Positions 52,895 through 63,369 are shown, numbered from the stretch's first letter. The stretch is DNA of 64,000 nt from Scleromatobacter sp964418745 (GCA_964418745.1 CAYQMX010000007.1:186001-250000); one strand, 5' to 3'. The notes: a model not told the origin generated them from the letters alone. Numbers and translations are program-made.

Positions 52895-55036
52895 TCAAAA
52901 TTTTGCTTCCACCGAGGCGTGGAAAGTGCGCGCCGCGAGGGGGAAAAGATACGCGTGGTCGTACTGGTAGGGCGCCTCGCGCCAGGCCCGGCGATCGAAC
53001 ACGTTGTCGACACCGGCACGCCACACCAGCGTGCTGGAGGCGAGCACCTGCGTCCAGCGGGCACCGAGGTCGAAGCGCGTCCAGGCCGGGATGCTCGTGG
53101 TGTTGTCCGGCAGCACCTCGCGCTGGCCTTCGTGGTCCATCGCGACCTGCACGCTCAGGCCGGGCAGCTGCGGCAGCGCGTACGACGCCAGCAGCTTGAG
53201 CGCGCTGTCGGGCACGTTGGTCGGCCGCAGGCCGTCGTCGCTCGCCACCGCGGCGCGCTCGCGCCGAACGCGCTGCAGCATCGCGGAGGCGCGCAGCGTG
53301 AGGGCGCCGGCACGCGTCTGCGCGTCGGCCTCGAGGCCGCGCGAGTGGGTGACGCCGTCGTGGCCGTAGACCGCGTCGGCGCCCACGTGGAGGTCGCCCG
53401 CGAACGCCTGCTTGACGTCGTAGGCCGTCAGTCCCCAGCTGCTGGCGCCGCTGGCGTGCTTGTAGCCCGCCTCCCATTGCCGGCTGAGCGTGGCCGACAG
53501 CGACTGGCCGTTGTTGATGGCGTCGCCGTGCGTCGGCGCAAGCGTGCTCTCGATGCCCTGGCCCCAGCTCAGGTAGACCATGTCGTCGGCGGCGAGCTGG
53601 TGGCTCAACGAGAGCCACGGCGTCGTGAACGCCTGCCGGTAGTCGGTGTCGAACGCGGCGCTGCCGGCGGCCGTCTCCGACGACCGGCGGTGCAGGCGCG
53701 AATGGCGCACGCCGACCCAGGCCGTCCAGTCGTCGGCGACCTGCACCGCATCGCGCAGGTACAGCTCGTTGCTCGACTCGGAGCGGTTGGTGTTGGGCAG
53801 GTCCGGCGCCGGTGCCGCCGGCACCATCGTGTTGCCGTCGATGTCGGCGATGCCCGCGAAGTTGTAGGCCTCGTCGTTGAAGCGGCCCGTGAACCGGGTC
53901 GCGAGGGCGCCTGCCGTGATCGCGTGCTTCAGCGGGCCGGTGTCGAACTCGCCCGACAGCGAGACGTCGAGGTCGCGCGTCTGCCGGCGTTCGTCGTCGC
54001 TGCGGAAGTCGTAGAGAGCGAAGCTGCCGTCGCTGGCGAAGCGATCGCACGGATTGCAATCGGCGTTGGCGCCGAACGGGAACGCCAGGTGATCGTTGCT
54101 CACCAGCCGCTGCTGCAGCGCCTGCAGCTTGAAGCGCCACTGCGCGCCGAGGGCCTGGGTGTAGCGCAGCGACATCGTGTTGCCTTGCGTGACCACCGGC
54201 AGCGACCACGGCTGGTCGTTGAGGTTGATGCGCGGATCGATCGAGTGCGGGTCCGGAACGACGGGGCCGAGCATGCTGAAGGCGGGCACGCTGGGCTCGG
54301 ACTGCACGTTGTGCTCGAACTCGAGCTCGAGCAGGTGGTCGGCGTCGGGGCGCCAGTCGGTGGCGAGGGAGGCCGTGCTGGCATGGCCGCGCGCGGCGCG
54401 CACGTTCGGGTCGAGGCGGTCGACGGACAGGTTCACGCGGGCGCCGAACTGGCGCCGCTCGCCGAAGCGCTGGGACAGGTCGGCTGCGACGCCCAGCGTG
54501 CCCGGCTGGGCCCAGCGCAGCGTGACGTCGCGCAGGTCCCGGTCGGGCCGCTTGACCACCAGGTCGACCAGCCCGCCCGGCGCGCTGGTGCCGGCCTGCA
54601 TGCCGCTGAGGCCCTTGAGGATCTCGACGGCGGACTTGTTGTCCAGCGAGAGCACCGTCTCGGCATTGATCGGCAGGCCGTCGCGGCGGAAGTTCGTGCG
54701 GTTGTCGACCTGGAAGCCGCGCACCGCGAACGTCGTCCAGTAGCCGACGGCGTTGTACGAGTCGGTGATGCCGGCGTCGACGCGGGTGAGGTCGGACAAC
54801 GACGTCGCGCCGAGGTCGGCCAGCACGTCCTTGTCGACGACCTCGACCTGGATCGGCGTGCGCGCCAGCGGCTGGGAAAAGCCGGTGATCGCGGCCGATT
54901 CGGCGGCGCCGCGGCCGGTGACCTGGACGGTCTGCACGGACGGGGCGTCCTGCGCGCGTGCGCCGCCCGCGAGTGCGAGGGCCGCCGCGGCGAGCGGCGT
55001 CAGGAGGTGGGAACGGGAACGGGAAATGGAAGCCAT
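52895..55036 (-). CDS. TonB-dependent receptor under TPP riboswitch control (thiamin-type uptake)
   Basis: A 713-residue receptor with signal peptide (cleavage after GGARAQD), a siderophore-receptor-like plug (IQVEVVDKDVLADLGATSLSDL, YWTTFAVRGFQVDNRTNFRRDGLP, KSAVEILKGLSGMQAG, GGLVDLVVKRP) and a barrel ending TFHASVEAKF. Standard annotation would call it a siderophore receptor, but the leader carries a clear TPP aptamer (55108-55239), so it most likely imports thiamin, a phosphate ester or a precursor. ATG 55036 follows AAAGAG. Confidence 0.87.
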   Translation of the reverse strand: MASISRSRSHLLTPLAAAALALAGGARAQDAPSVQTVQVTGRGAAESAAITGFSQPLARTPIQVEVVDKDVLADLGATSLSDLTRVDAGITDSYNAVGYWTTFAVRGFQVDNRTNFRRDGLPINAETVLSLDNKSAVEILKGLSGMQAGTSAPGGLVDLVVKRPDRDLRDVTLRWAQPGTLGVAADLSQRFGERRQFGARVNLSVDRLDPNVRAARGHASTASLATDWRPDADHLLELEFEHNVQSEPSVPAFSMLGPVVPDPHSIDPRINLNDQPWSLPVVTQGNTMSLRYTQALGAQWRFKLQALQQRLVSNDHLAFPFGANADCNPCDRFASDGSFALYDFRSDDERRQTRDLDVSLSGEFDTGPLKHAITAGALATRFTGRFNDEAYNFAGIADIDGNTMVPAAPAPDLPNTNRSESSNELYLRDAVQVADDWTAWVGVRHSRLHRRSSETAAGSAAFDTDYRQAFTTPWLSLSHQLAADDMVYLSWGQGIESTLAPTHGDAINNGQSLSATLSRQWEAGYKHASGASSWGLTAYDVKQAFAGDLHVGADAVYGHDGVTHSRGLEADAQTRAGALTLRASAMLQRVRRERAAVASDDGLRPTNVPDSALKLLASYALPQLPGLSVQVAMDHEGQREVLPDNTTSIPAWTRFDLGARWTQVLASSTLVWRAGVDNVFDRRAWREAPYQYDHAYLFPLAARTFHASVEAKF

Positions 55037-55107
55037 CGAGCTCTTTCAAAGCGATGGCAGGGGAGACGGAGTCGGAGACGGGACACGAGTGGTCCCGGTG
55101 ATGCGAC

Positions 55108-55239
55108 CGCTTCCCTGCGCGAGGATTACCTCGGGCCGACAGCAACTGCCATCGACCTGGTCGCGCGTGCCGAGGCACTGGCGACCAATCAGGTTCAAAG
55201 GGACTTTCTCAGCCAGCCTCTCGGCCAGCACCCCTAGCG
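55108..55239 (-). promoter_or_regulatory. TPP riboswitch (THI element)
   Basis: Read on the minus strand: CTAGGGGTGCTGGCCG, then CTGAGAAAGTCCC, TTTGAACCTGATTGG, an enlarged P3 helix region (GGTCGCC...), then GGTAATCCTCGCGCAGGGAAGC. All of the TPP aptamer landmarks (GGGGTGC, CTGAGA, CCTTTGAACCTGAT, TAAT, GCGNAGGGAA) are present in order. A GGGAC/GTCCC hairpin (55081-55096) lies between it and the ribosome-binding site and may be the expression platform. Confidence 0.92.
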
Positions 55240-55349
55240 AAACCCACCGCGGAACTGCGGCGAGCGGGCGGATTGTGCCTCAAACCGGCGGCGCGTGGCC
55301 AGCGGGACGCGATGGCCCCGCGCGCGCCCGGGCATCGACCGCGCGCCGC

Positions 55350-56402
55350 TCAGACCCCGAGCAGCCGGTGGATGCGCGGGCTGCTGGTGGTGTACTCGAG
55401 CGGTCCGTCGTCGCCCGGGCTGAGGTGCCCGGCGACGCCCGCGGCTGCGAGCGTGGCTTCGTGGAAGGCCGACAGGATCAGCCGCTGCTTGCCCGGGTAG
55501 TGCACGACGTCGCCGATGGCGAACAGGCCGGGCACGCTGGTGGCGAACTTCGCCGTGTCCACCTGCACCTGGCGGCGCTCCAGGGCCAGGCCCCAGTCGG
55601 CCAGCGGGCCCAGCTTCGGCGACAGGCCCTGCAGCACCACGAGGGTGTCGACCGGCAGCGCAGCGCTCGCGCCACCGGCCTCGAGCAACGTCAGCGCCAC
55701 CAGGCGATCGCCGTCGACCTCGAAGCCCGTGGCCTGGCCGGCCACGAAGTGCAGCGCCCCGGCGTTGCAGGCGGCGCGGAACGCGGCCACCGTGTCGTCG
55801 GCGGCGTCGAACACGTCGCGTCGATGCAGCAGGGTCACGCGCGCGGGCGCGGCGCCGGCGCCGCGCCCGCGCGCCTCGGCCAGGCGCGTCGCGAACGCGA
55901 GGGCCTGGTCGGTGGCACCCGCCACCAGCACATGGCAGCCGGCCAGGGCCGGTGCCGGCACGCGCTCGGCATGGTGGAACAGTTGCCGGCCCTCGAACGC
56001 CTCGAGGCCGGCCACCTTCAGCGTGCGCGGAACGAAGGCCCCGACGCCCGCGGCCAGCACGATCGCCCCGCAATCGAAGTGGAGTCCGGTCCGGGTGCGC
56101 ACGTCGAAGCGGCCGCCGTCGGCGGGCGCCACGTGGCTGACCAGCTGGTCGAAATGGAACACGGGCGCGAACGGCCGGATCTGCGCGAGCAGGCGTTCGG
56201 TGAGCTCGCGGCCGGTGCAGGCGGGCAGCGCGGGAATGTCGTAGATCGGCTTGTCGCCATAGAGCTCGACGCACTGGCCGCCCGCGAAGGGCAGGGCGTC
56301 GACCACGTGCGCGGAGATCTCGCGCAGCCCCAGCTCGAAGACCTGGAACAGCCCGGCGGGGCCGGCGCCGATGATCAGCGCGTCTGTCTGGAGAGGGGGC
56401 AT
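55350..56402 (-). CDS. Ferredoxin-NADP+ reductase, thioredoxin-reductase-like (type 2)
   Basis: A 350-residue FAD/NADPH flavoenzyme. It has the FAD motif LIIGAGPAGLFQVFELG, GGQCVELYGDKPIYDIPA (typical of the YumC/TrxR-like FNR group), NADP-side VLVAGATDQALAFATRLAE and the C-terminal FAD motif FAIGDVVHYPGKQRLI. There is no CxxC redox pair, so it is FNR and not thioredoxin reductase. It is close behind the ferredoxin gene and can feed electrons to it. Start 56402 is the Met before PPLQTDAL. Confidence 0.88.
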   Translation of the reverse strand: MPPLQTDALIIGAGPAGLFQVFELGLREISAHVVDALPFAGGQCVELYGDKPIYDIPALPACTGRELTERLLAQIRPFAPVFHFDQLVSHVAPADGGRFDVRTRTGLHFDCGAIVLAAGVGAFVPRTLKVAGLEAFEGRQLFHHAERVPAPALAGCHVLVAGATDQALAFATRLAEARGRGAGAAPARVTLLHRRDVFDAADDTVAAFRAACNAGALHFVAGQATGFEVDGDRLVALTLLEAGGASAALPVDTLVVLQGLSPKLGPLADWGLALERRQVQVDTAKFATSVPGLFAIGDVVHYPGKQRLILSAFHEATLAAAGVAGHLSPGDDGPLEYTTSSPRIHRLLGV

Positions 56403-56490
56403 GCGGGACTCGGGAAGCGGAGCGGGACGGGCTGGCCGGGGGCCCGGGAACCGTGGCGCGCTGCGCGAGCCGGCGCTGCGCCCTGGCGAC

Positions 56491-56814
56491 TCAGCGCTTG
56501 AGCTCGCCGATCTTGTCCTTGACGTCTTTCCAGTCGTCCGCATCGGGCAAGGCGGCCTTGCGCTTGGTGATGCTGGGCCAGGTCTTGGCCAGGTCGGCGT
56601 TGATCTTGATGAACGCGAGCTGGTTGGCCGGCACGTCTTCCTCGGGCAGGATCGCGTTGACCGGGCACTCGGGGATGCACACGGCGCAGTCGATGCACTC
56701 GTCCGGATCGATCGCCAGGAAGTTCGGGCCTTCGCGGAAGCAATCGACAGGGCACACGTCGACGCAGTCGGTGTACTTGCAACGGATACAGGCTTCGGTA
56801 ACGACGTGGGTCAT
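56491..56814 (-). CDS. fdxA: 7Fe ferredoxin FdxA ([3Fe-4S][4Fe-4S])
   Basis: A 107-residue ferredoxin. Cysteine spacing CIRCKYTDCVDVCPVDC plus CIDCAVCIPECPV matches FdxA-type 7Fe proteins (first cluster lacks the central ligand). The long Lys/Asp C-terminal tail is also typical. Located next to ferredoxin-NADP reductase and upstream of siroheme/sulfite reduction genes, which gives a plausible electron chain. Confidence 0.92.
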   Translation of the reverse strand: MTHVVTEACIRCKYTDCVDVCPVDCFREGPNFLAIDPDECIDCAVCIPECPVNAILPEEDVPANQLAFIKINADLAKTWPSITKRKAALPDADDWKDVKDKIGELKR

Positions 56815-56856
56815 GGCAGCGGGTGCGTGGCGGTCAGGGCGGGAGCAGCGAGGATT

Positions 56857-57681
56857 CTAAGGCTTGGACGGTGCCTGGAGCGGCGTCAGGGCCATGGTGT
56901 CGGCCGCAGGCGACGCTGCGGCTGACGCCGCCGTCGCCCCAAGTGACGATGCGGCTGACGCCGCCGTCGCCCCAAGTGACGATGCGGCTGACGCCGCCGT
57001 CGCCCCGACGCCGACGATGACGACGGTCGGGCGGCCGCCGTGGAGGACGACGGCCTCGGCGAGGGTGTCGACGCGGTGATCGCTGCCGTGCTGGTCGGGC
57101 CAGCCGGCGCGCGAGACCACGGCGACCGGCGTCCCGGGCGGCCAGCCGGCGCCGATCAGGCGCCGCGACAGCGCCGCGAGCTGGCGGCCGGCCATGTAGA
57201 AGACCTCGGTGTCGGCGCCGCGCGTGGCCACAAGCTGGCCGGCGCGCGTCATCGCGGTGCTCAGCGCCACGCTGCGGCCCGAGCCGCGCCGGGTCAGCGG
57301 GCGCTGCAGGTCGGCGGCGGCGGCGATCGCCGCGGTCACGCCCGGTACGACCGTGCAGGCGATGCCCGCCGCGGCCAGGGCCTCGAGTTCCTCGTCGAGG
57401 CGGCCGAACACGCTCGGGTCGCCGCCCTTGAGGCGCACGACGTGGCCGCCGGCCCGGGCATGCTGGACCAGCAGCGCGTTGATGCGGGCCTGGGCCGTCG
57501 AGTCGCAGAAGCCGCGCTTGCCGACGTCGATCCATTCGGCCGCCGGCGCCATCTCGCGCAGCGCCGGGTCGACCAGCGCGTCGTGCAGCACCACGGTCGC
57601 GCTGGCCAGCGCCCGTGCGCCGCGCAGCGTGATCAGGTCGGCGGATCCGGGGCCGGCGCCCACGATGGTCACTCGGGTCAT
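56857..57681 (-). CDS. cobA: Uroporphyrinogen-III C-methyltransferase (SUMT), siroheme branch
   Basis: A 274-residue SAM-dependent methyltransferase that makes precorrin-2 from uroporphyrinogen III for siroheme. Signatures are TRVTIVGAGPGSADLITLRG, VVRLKGGDPSVFGR (SAM site), VVPGVTAAIAAAA and GADTEVFYMAGRQL. The end carries a three-copy GATAASAASSL-like Ala/Ser repeat encoded by the 33-base repeat at 56921, probably functionless. Siroheme is the cofactor of CysI encoded upstream. Confidence 0.93.
   Translation of the reverse strand: MTRVTIVGAGPGSADLITLRGARALASATVVLHDALVDPALREMAPAAEWIDVGKRGFCDSTAQARINALLVQHARAGGHVVRLKGGDPSVFGRLDEELEALAAAGIACTVVPGVTAAIAAAADLQRPLTRRGSGRSVALSTAMTRAGQLVATRGADTEVFYMAGRQLAALSRRLIGAGWPPGTPVAVVSRAGWPDQHGSDHRVDTLAEAVVLHGGRPTVVIVGVGATAASAASSLGATAASAASSLGATAASAAASPAADTMALTPLQAPSKP
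56921..57006. repeat. 33-base tandem repeat in cobA 3' end
   Basis: Two full and one partial copy of a 33-base unit (first copy begins GCTGACGCCGCCGTCGCCCC), translated as 11-residue GATAASAASSL units in SUMT. In-frame length suggests strand-slippage expansion without frameshift. Confidence 0.9.
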
Positions 57682-57759
57682 GGTGTTGGACGGTAGTGCA
57701 GCGGGCGCCCGCCGGCAAGCGTCGGCGGGACGGGGCGGCGGCGGGCGGGCCGCCGGCGT

Positions 57760-58542
57760 TCAGGCCGCGGCGACCGCGGTCTTGGTGGCGTGCAGGCCGC
57801 ACTCCTTGGCGGCCTCGTCTTCCCACCACCAGCGGCCGGCGCGGAAGTCCTCGCCCACGGCGATGGCGCGCGTGCAGGGGGCGCAGCCGATGCTGGGCAT
57901 GAACTCGTCGTGCAGCGGGTTGTAGGGCACGTCGTGCGTGGCGATGTAGTGCCAGACGTCGTTCCAGGTCCAGTCGGCCAGCGGATTGACCTTGGTGCGG
58001 CCGCTGGCTTCGCTCTCGATGAACGGCACCGTGCCGCGATTGCTCGACTGCTCGCGGCGCAGGCCGGTGATCCAGGCCGTGCGGCCTTCCAGCATGCGGC
58101 CCAGCGGCTCCATCTTGCGCACGCCGCAGCAGGCCTTGCGCAGCTCGAGGCTCTTGTACATCGCGTCCTCGCCGTTCTGGCGCACGAACTGCACGACCTG
58201 TTCCTCGCGCGGGCGATAGACCTCCACCGGCCGCGCGTAGCGCTGCTCGATGCGCGGGATGAGGGCCGAGGTCTCGGGGTGCAGCTTGCCGGTCTCGAGC
58301 GTGCCGATGGCGATGTCCAGGCCCAGGCTGGCGATCAGGTCGGTGACGACCATGTCCTCGGCGCCGAGGCTGGTGGCCTGCACGATGCGGCCGCGATGAT
58401 CCTGCGTGGTGGCGCGCAGCAGCTCGATCGTGGCGTCGAGCTTGGCGGCGAAGTCGGCGCTCGGCCGCGCGTAAAGCGCGATGGCCGAGGCGCGGGCCGG
58501 TGCCTGCAGCGACGAGAAGGCGGCGGTCTCGGGTGCGCTCAT
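57760..58542 (-). CDS. cysH: Adenylylsulfate/phosphoadenylylsulfate reductase CysH
   Basis: A 260-residue thiol-dependent reductase converting activated sulfate to sulfite. It has the two Cys pairs of the Fe-S type (CC in KACCGVRK and CxxC in GCAPC), pointing to adenylylsulfate as substrate, plus the C-terminal ECGLH catalytic cysteine and GLRREQSSNR. ATG 58542 is one base from the stop of the DUF934 gene, so the cys genes form one transcript. Confidence 0.93.
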   Translation of the reverse strand: MSAPETAAFSSLQAPARASAIALYARPSADFAAKLDATIELLRATTQDHRGRIVQATSLGAEDMVVTDLIASLGLDIAIGTLETGKLHPETSALIPRIEQRYARPVEVYRPREEQVVQFVRQNGEDAMYKSLELRKACCGVRKMEPLGRMLEGRTAWITGLRREQSSNRGTVPFIESEASGRTKVNPLADWTWNDVWHYIATHDVPYNPLHDEFMPSIGCAPCTRAIAVGEDFRAGRWWWEDEAAKECGLHATKTAVAAA

Positions 58543-58543
58543 G

Positions 58544-59035
58544 TCAGGCGGCCTCGCGGGCGAATGCCGGCTTCGGCTGGACGACGTCACCCTGGTAGTG
58601 GCCGGCGGGGAAGAAGCCCAGCGCGCGTTCGGCCGAGCTGCGGCGCTCGCCCTCGCGCAGCAAGACGGCGTCGAAGCCCGAGCGCTGCAGCAGCGGCATC
58701 ATGTCGACCAGCACCTCGCCGGTGGCGCGGATCTCGCCCGCGAAGCGCAGGCGCGCGCGCAGCACGTGCGCCTGGGAATAGGCGCGGCCGTCGACCCACT
58801 TCGGGAACTCGAGGGCGACCAGCGCGAAGCGCGGCAGGTCGTCGGCCAGTTCTTCCACGTCGACGGTGTTGGGCAGCAGCACGCCCACGGGCACGTCGGC
58901 GGGCCAGGCGTCGCGGACGGCCTGCCATTGCACCAGGGTCAGCAGCCGGTTCGGGGCCGGGCCGGCGATCTCCGAGTCGGGCAGCAGCAGCCAGGGATCG
59001 GCGGGAGGAACGGCGTGGCGGTCGATGAACTTCAT
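58544..59035 (-). CDS. DUF934-family protein of the cys operon
   Basis: A 163-residue protein of the DUF934 family that habitually lies between cysI and cysH. Features: LPNTVDVEELADDLPRFALVALEFPKWVDGRAYSQAH and LRFAGEIRATGEVLVD. It likely assists sulfite reductase, possibly as an Fe-S or electron-transfer accessory. It overlaps neither neighbour but is close to both (17 and 1 bases). Confidence 0.88.
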   Translation of the reverse strand: MKFIDRHAVPPADPWLLLPDSEIAGPAPNRLLTLVQWQAVRDAWPADVPVGVLLPNTVDVEELADDLPRFALVALEFPKWVDGRAYSQAHVLRARLRFAGEIRATGEVLVDMMPLLQRSGFDAVLLREGERRSSAERALGFFPAGHYQGDVVQPKPAFAREAA

Positions 59036-59052
59036 GATCTGCGGTCTCCGGC

Positions 59053-60753
59053 TCAGGCGGCGATGGCGGTTTCGCGACGCACGGCGTCGGTGGCCTGGCG
59101 GAACGGGGCGATGCCGATACGGCGGGCGGTATCCACGAAGCGCTCGTTGGCGGCGCGCTGTTCGCGGAAGATCTCGATCAGCGCCTGGATCACGGCGGGC
59201 ACTTCCTCGGCCGCGAACGACGGGCCGATCACCTTGGCCGGCACCGACGCGCCGCTGAGCGTGCTGCCGTCGGAGCCGCCGATGCTGACCTGGTACCACT
59301 CGGCTCCATCCTTGTCGATGCCCAGGATGCCGATGTGGCCGGTGTGGTGGTGGCCGCACGAATTCATGCAGCCGCTGATGTGCAGGTCGATGTCGCCCAG
59401 GTCCAGCAGAGCGTCGAGGTCGTCGAACTGCTCGGTGATGGCGGCCGCGATCGGCAGCGAGCGGGCGTTGGCCAGCGCGCACAGGTCGCCGCCGGGGCAG
59501 GCGATCATGTCGGTCAGCAGGCCGATGTTGGGCGTGGCGAAGCCGGCTTCCTGCGCGGCGTGCCAGACGGCGCGCAGGTCGGCCTCGCGCACCCACGGCA
59601 GGATCAGGTTCTGGTCGTGCGACACGCGCAACTCGCCCAGCGAGTAGCGGTCGGACATCGTCGCCGCGGCCTCCATCTGGGCCGACGTGACGTCCCCGGG
59701 CGGCAGGCCGGCGCGCTTGAGCGACAGCGTGACGGCGCGGTAGCCCTCGATCTGGTGGGCGTGCACGTTGCGATCCAGCCAGCGCAGGAAGGGCACGGGC
59801 GCGGCGCCGGTGCGGTTCGGGTCGAACCCGCCGATGGCCGGGTGCACCTTCCCGGGCCGGGTGAAGTGCGCGGCGACGCGGTCGAACTCGGCCTGCGGGA
59901 TGATGTGCGCGGTGCCGCCCACGTCGTCGGCCAGGATCTTGCGGTACTCGGCCTCCACCTGGTCGAAGAACTTCTTGCCTTCGGCCTTCACCAGGATCTT
60001 GATGCGCGCCTTGTAGGCGTTGTCGCGGCGGCCGAAGCGGTTGTACACGCGCACGATCGCCTCGATGTAGACGAGGATCTGGTTCCAGGGCAGGAATTCG
60101 TTGGCTACCGAGGCGATCACCGGCGTGCGGCCCATGCCGCCGCCCACCAGCACCTTGAAGCCCACTTCGCCGGCCTCGTTCCTGAGCAGTTGCAGGCCGA
60201 TGTCGTGCCAGGCGATCGCGGCACGGTCTTCCAGCGAGCCGCTGACGGCGATCTTGAACTTGCGCGGCAGGAATGCGAATTCGGGCTGCAGCGTGCTCCA
60301 CTGGCGCAGCAGCTCGCAGTACGGGCGCGGGTCGACGATCTCGTCGGGCGCGATGCCGGCGAAGACGTCGGAGGTGATGTTGCGGATGCAGTTGCCCGAG
60401 GTCTGGATGCCGTGCATGTCGACATCGGCCAGCAAGTCCATCGCATCGGCCGACTTCGTCAGCGGAATCCAGTTGAACTGGGCGTTCTGGCGGGTGGTGA
60501 AGTGCAGGAAGTCGCGGTCCAGTTCCCGGGCCATGCGGGCCAGCTGGCGCAACTGGCGGCTGGCGAGCTCGCCGTAGGGGATCGCGACGCGCAGCATCGG
60601 CGCGTGGCGCTGGACATACCAGCCGTTCTGCAGGCGCAACGGGCGGAACTCGTCGTCGCCCAGTTCGCCCGCCAGGTTGCGCTCGAGCTGGTCGCGGAAC
60701 TGTGCGGCGCGGGCGCGTACAAACTGGCGGTCGAAGTCGGTGTACTGGTACAT
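59053..60753 (-). CDS. cysI: Assimilatory sulfite reductase hemoprotein CysI
   Basis: A 566-residue nitrite/sulfite reductase. Two ferredoxin-like half-domains are seen (LHFTTRQNAQFNWI and, in the second half, RAVTLSLKRAGLPPGDV), and the Fe-S/siroheme ligands are CIRNITSDVFAG, CPGGDLCALANA and the CMNSCGHHHTGHIG motif. The start 60753 gives MYQYTDFDRQFVRARAAQFR-type opening; an upstream Met (60828) only adds low-quality sequence. First gene of the operon with DUF934, cysH and probably cobA. Confidence 0.95.
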   Translation of the reverse strand: MYQYTDFDRQFVRARAAQFRDQLERNLAGELGDDEFRPLRLQNGWYVQRHAPMLRVAIPYGELASRQLRQLARMARELDRDFLHFTTRQNAQFNWIPLTKSADAMDLLADVDMHGIQTSGNCIRNITSDVFAGIAPDEIVDPRPYCELLRQWSTLQPEFAFLPRKFKIAVSGSLEDRAAIAWHDIGLQLLRNEAGEVGFKVLVGGGMGRTPVIASVANEFLPWNQILVYIEAIVRVYNRFGRRDNAYKARIKILVKAEGKKFFDQVEAEYRKILADDVGGTAHIIPQAEFDRVAAHFTRPGKVHPAIGGFDPNRTGAAPVPFLRWLDRNVHAHQIEGYRAVTLSLKRAGLPPGDVTSAQMEAAATMSDRYSLGELRVSHDQNLILPWVREADLRAVWHAAQEAGFATPNIGLLTDMIACPGGDLCALANARSLPIAAAITEQFDDLDALLDLGDIDLHISGCMNSCGHHHTGHIGILGIDKDGAEWYQVSIGGSDGSTLSGASVPAKVIGPSFAAEEVPAVIQALIEIFREQRAANERFVDTARRIGIAPFRQATDAVRRETAIAA

Positions 60754-60857
60754 CGTGTCTTTTCTTTGCTCGGCGGGGCAGGCGCCCGGGACCTGATTGG
60801 AGGGGACAATGTAGTGAATCGCCTTCATAACTGGAACTACACTTTTTCTATGGGATC

Positions 60858-61850
60858 ATGCTTGTGAGGAATATGGAAATGCGTTTTCCGATCATGGCGG
60901 GCTGCTGTCGGGTCGCCGCGGTGGCCGTGGCCCTGGTCGGATCGACGCTGTTGGCGGCCTGCAACACGGCGCCGGTCAGCCGCCCGGTGGGCGAGACCCT
61001 GCCGGTGTGCACCCCGGCCTCCGCGCCCGCGGTCGCCGAGGTGGTCGTGCCGCCGAAGCCGATGCGCCCGCCGCGCATCGCCCTCGCGCTGGGCGGGGGC
61101 GCCGCCCGGGGCTTCGCCCACATCGGCGTGATCGAGGTGCTGGAGGAGAACGGCATCCATCCCGACATCGTCACCGGCACCTCCGCCGGCAGCCTGGTCG
61201 CCGCGATGTACGCCGCGGGCCGCAGCGGCCGCGAACTCGAGGCCATCGCGCTGAACATGGACGAGTCCCGCCTGACCGACTGGGCCTTTCCCGGCCGCGG
61301 CATGATCCGCGGCGAGGCGCTGGCCACCTACGTGCGCGAGGAGGTCGGCAACCGCACCTTCGAGCAGATGAAGATCCCGCTGGGCATCGTCGCCACCGAC
61401 CTCGACAGCGGCAAGCCCATCCTGTTCCGCCGCGGCGACATCGGCACCGCGGTGCGCGCCTCCAGCGCCGTGCCGGCCGTGTTCCAGCCGGTGCGCATCG
61501 GCACCCACGAGTACGTGGACGGCGGCCTGGCCTCGCCGGTGCCGGTGCGCTCCGCGCGCGACATGGGCGCCGACGTGATCATCGCCGTCGACATCTCGCA
61601 ACTGCCCGACGGCGGCGACACCAGCAACGCGCTGCACATGCTCCTGCAGACCTTCTCCATCATGGGTCGCAGCATCAACGAGCTGGAGCTGAAGGAGGCC
61701 GAGATCGTGCTGCACCCGAAGCTGCCGGGCGTGGCGGGCACCGATTTCACGGTGCGCAAGAAGAGCATCGAGGCCGGGCGCGAAGCGGCGCTGGCTATGC
61801 TGCCGGCCATCAAGGCCAAGGTGGCGATGCAGGTGCCGGTCAACCGCTGA
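60858..61850 (+). CDS. Patatin-like phospholipase lipoprotein
   Basis: A 330-residue lipoprotein (lipobox LLAAC, Cys35) with a patatin-type hydrolase domain. The oxyanion loop is LGGGAARGFAHIG, the nucleophile is Ser109 in GTSAG and the catalytic Asp221 is in EYVDGGLASP. Such enzymes hydrolyse phospholipids at the membrane surface. Divergent from cysI, separated by about 100 bases. It resembles RssA-type patatins in order of elements; function in this organism unknown. Confidence 0.9.
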   Translation: MLVRNMEMRFPIMAGCCRVAAVAVALVGSTLLAACNTAPVSRPVGETLPVCTPASAPAVAEVVVPPKPMRPPRIALALGGGAARGFAHIGVIEVLEENGIHPDIVTGTSAGSLVAAMYAAGRSGRELEAIALNMDESRLTDWAFPGRGMIRGEALATYVREEVGNRTFEQMKIPLGIVATDLDSGKPILFRRGDIGTAVRASSAVPAVFQPVRIGTHEYVDGGLASPVPVRSARDMGADVIIAVDISQLPDGGDTSNALHMLLQTFSIMGRSINELELKEAEIVLHPKLPGVAGTDFTVRKKSIEAGREAALAMLPAIKAKVAMQVPVNR

Positions 61851-61859
61851 GCCAGGCGC

Positions 61860-63239
<1,380 letters not shown>

Positions 63240-63299
63240 CGCCGCGATGCTAGCCGAGCGTCGATGGCCGCTGCCGGGCATCGACGGCGAACGGGCATG

Positions 63300-63324
63300 A
63301 AAAAACCCGGCCGGGGCCGGGTTT
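63300..63324 (-). terminator. Phasin gene terminator
   Basis: Minus-strand hairpin AAACCCGGCC / GGCCGGGTTT (plus 63315-63324 and 63303-63312) followed by a six-T tract (63305-63300). It sits 45 bases beyond the phasin stop. Confidence 0.85.
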
Positions 63325-63369
63325 CCTGGGGCGACGCCGTCGGGTGGCGTCTGCGCGTCCTGGCAAGGC

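Noticed and set aside
55037..55239. Cobalamin riboswitch upstream of the TonB receptor
   Set aside because: The sequence matches TPP aptamer landmarks (CTGAGA, CCTTTGAACCTGAT), with no B12-box.
56921..57006. CRISPR-like repeat
   Set aside because: Contiguous repeats without spacers, inside the cobA reading frame.
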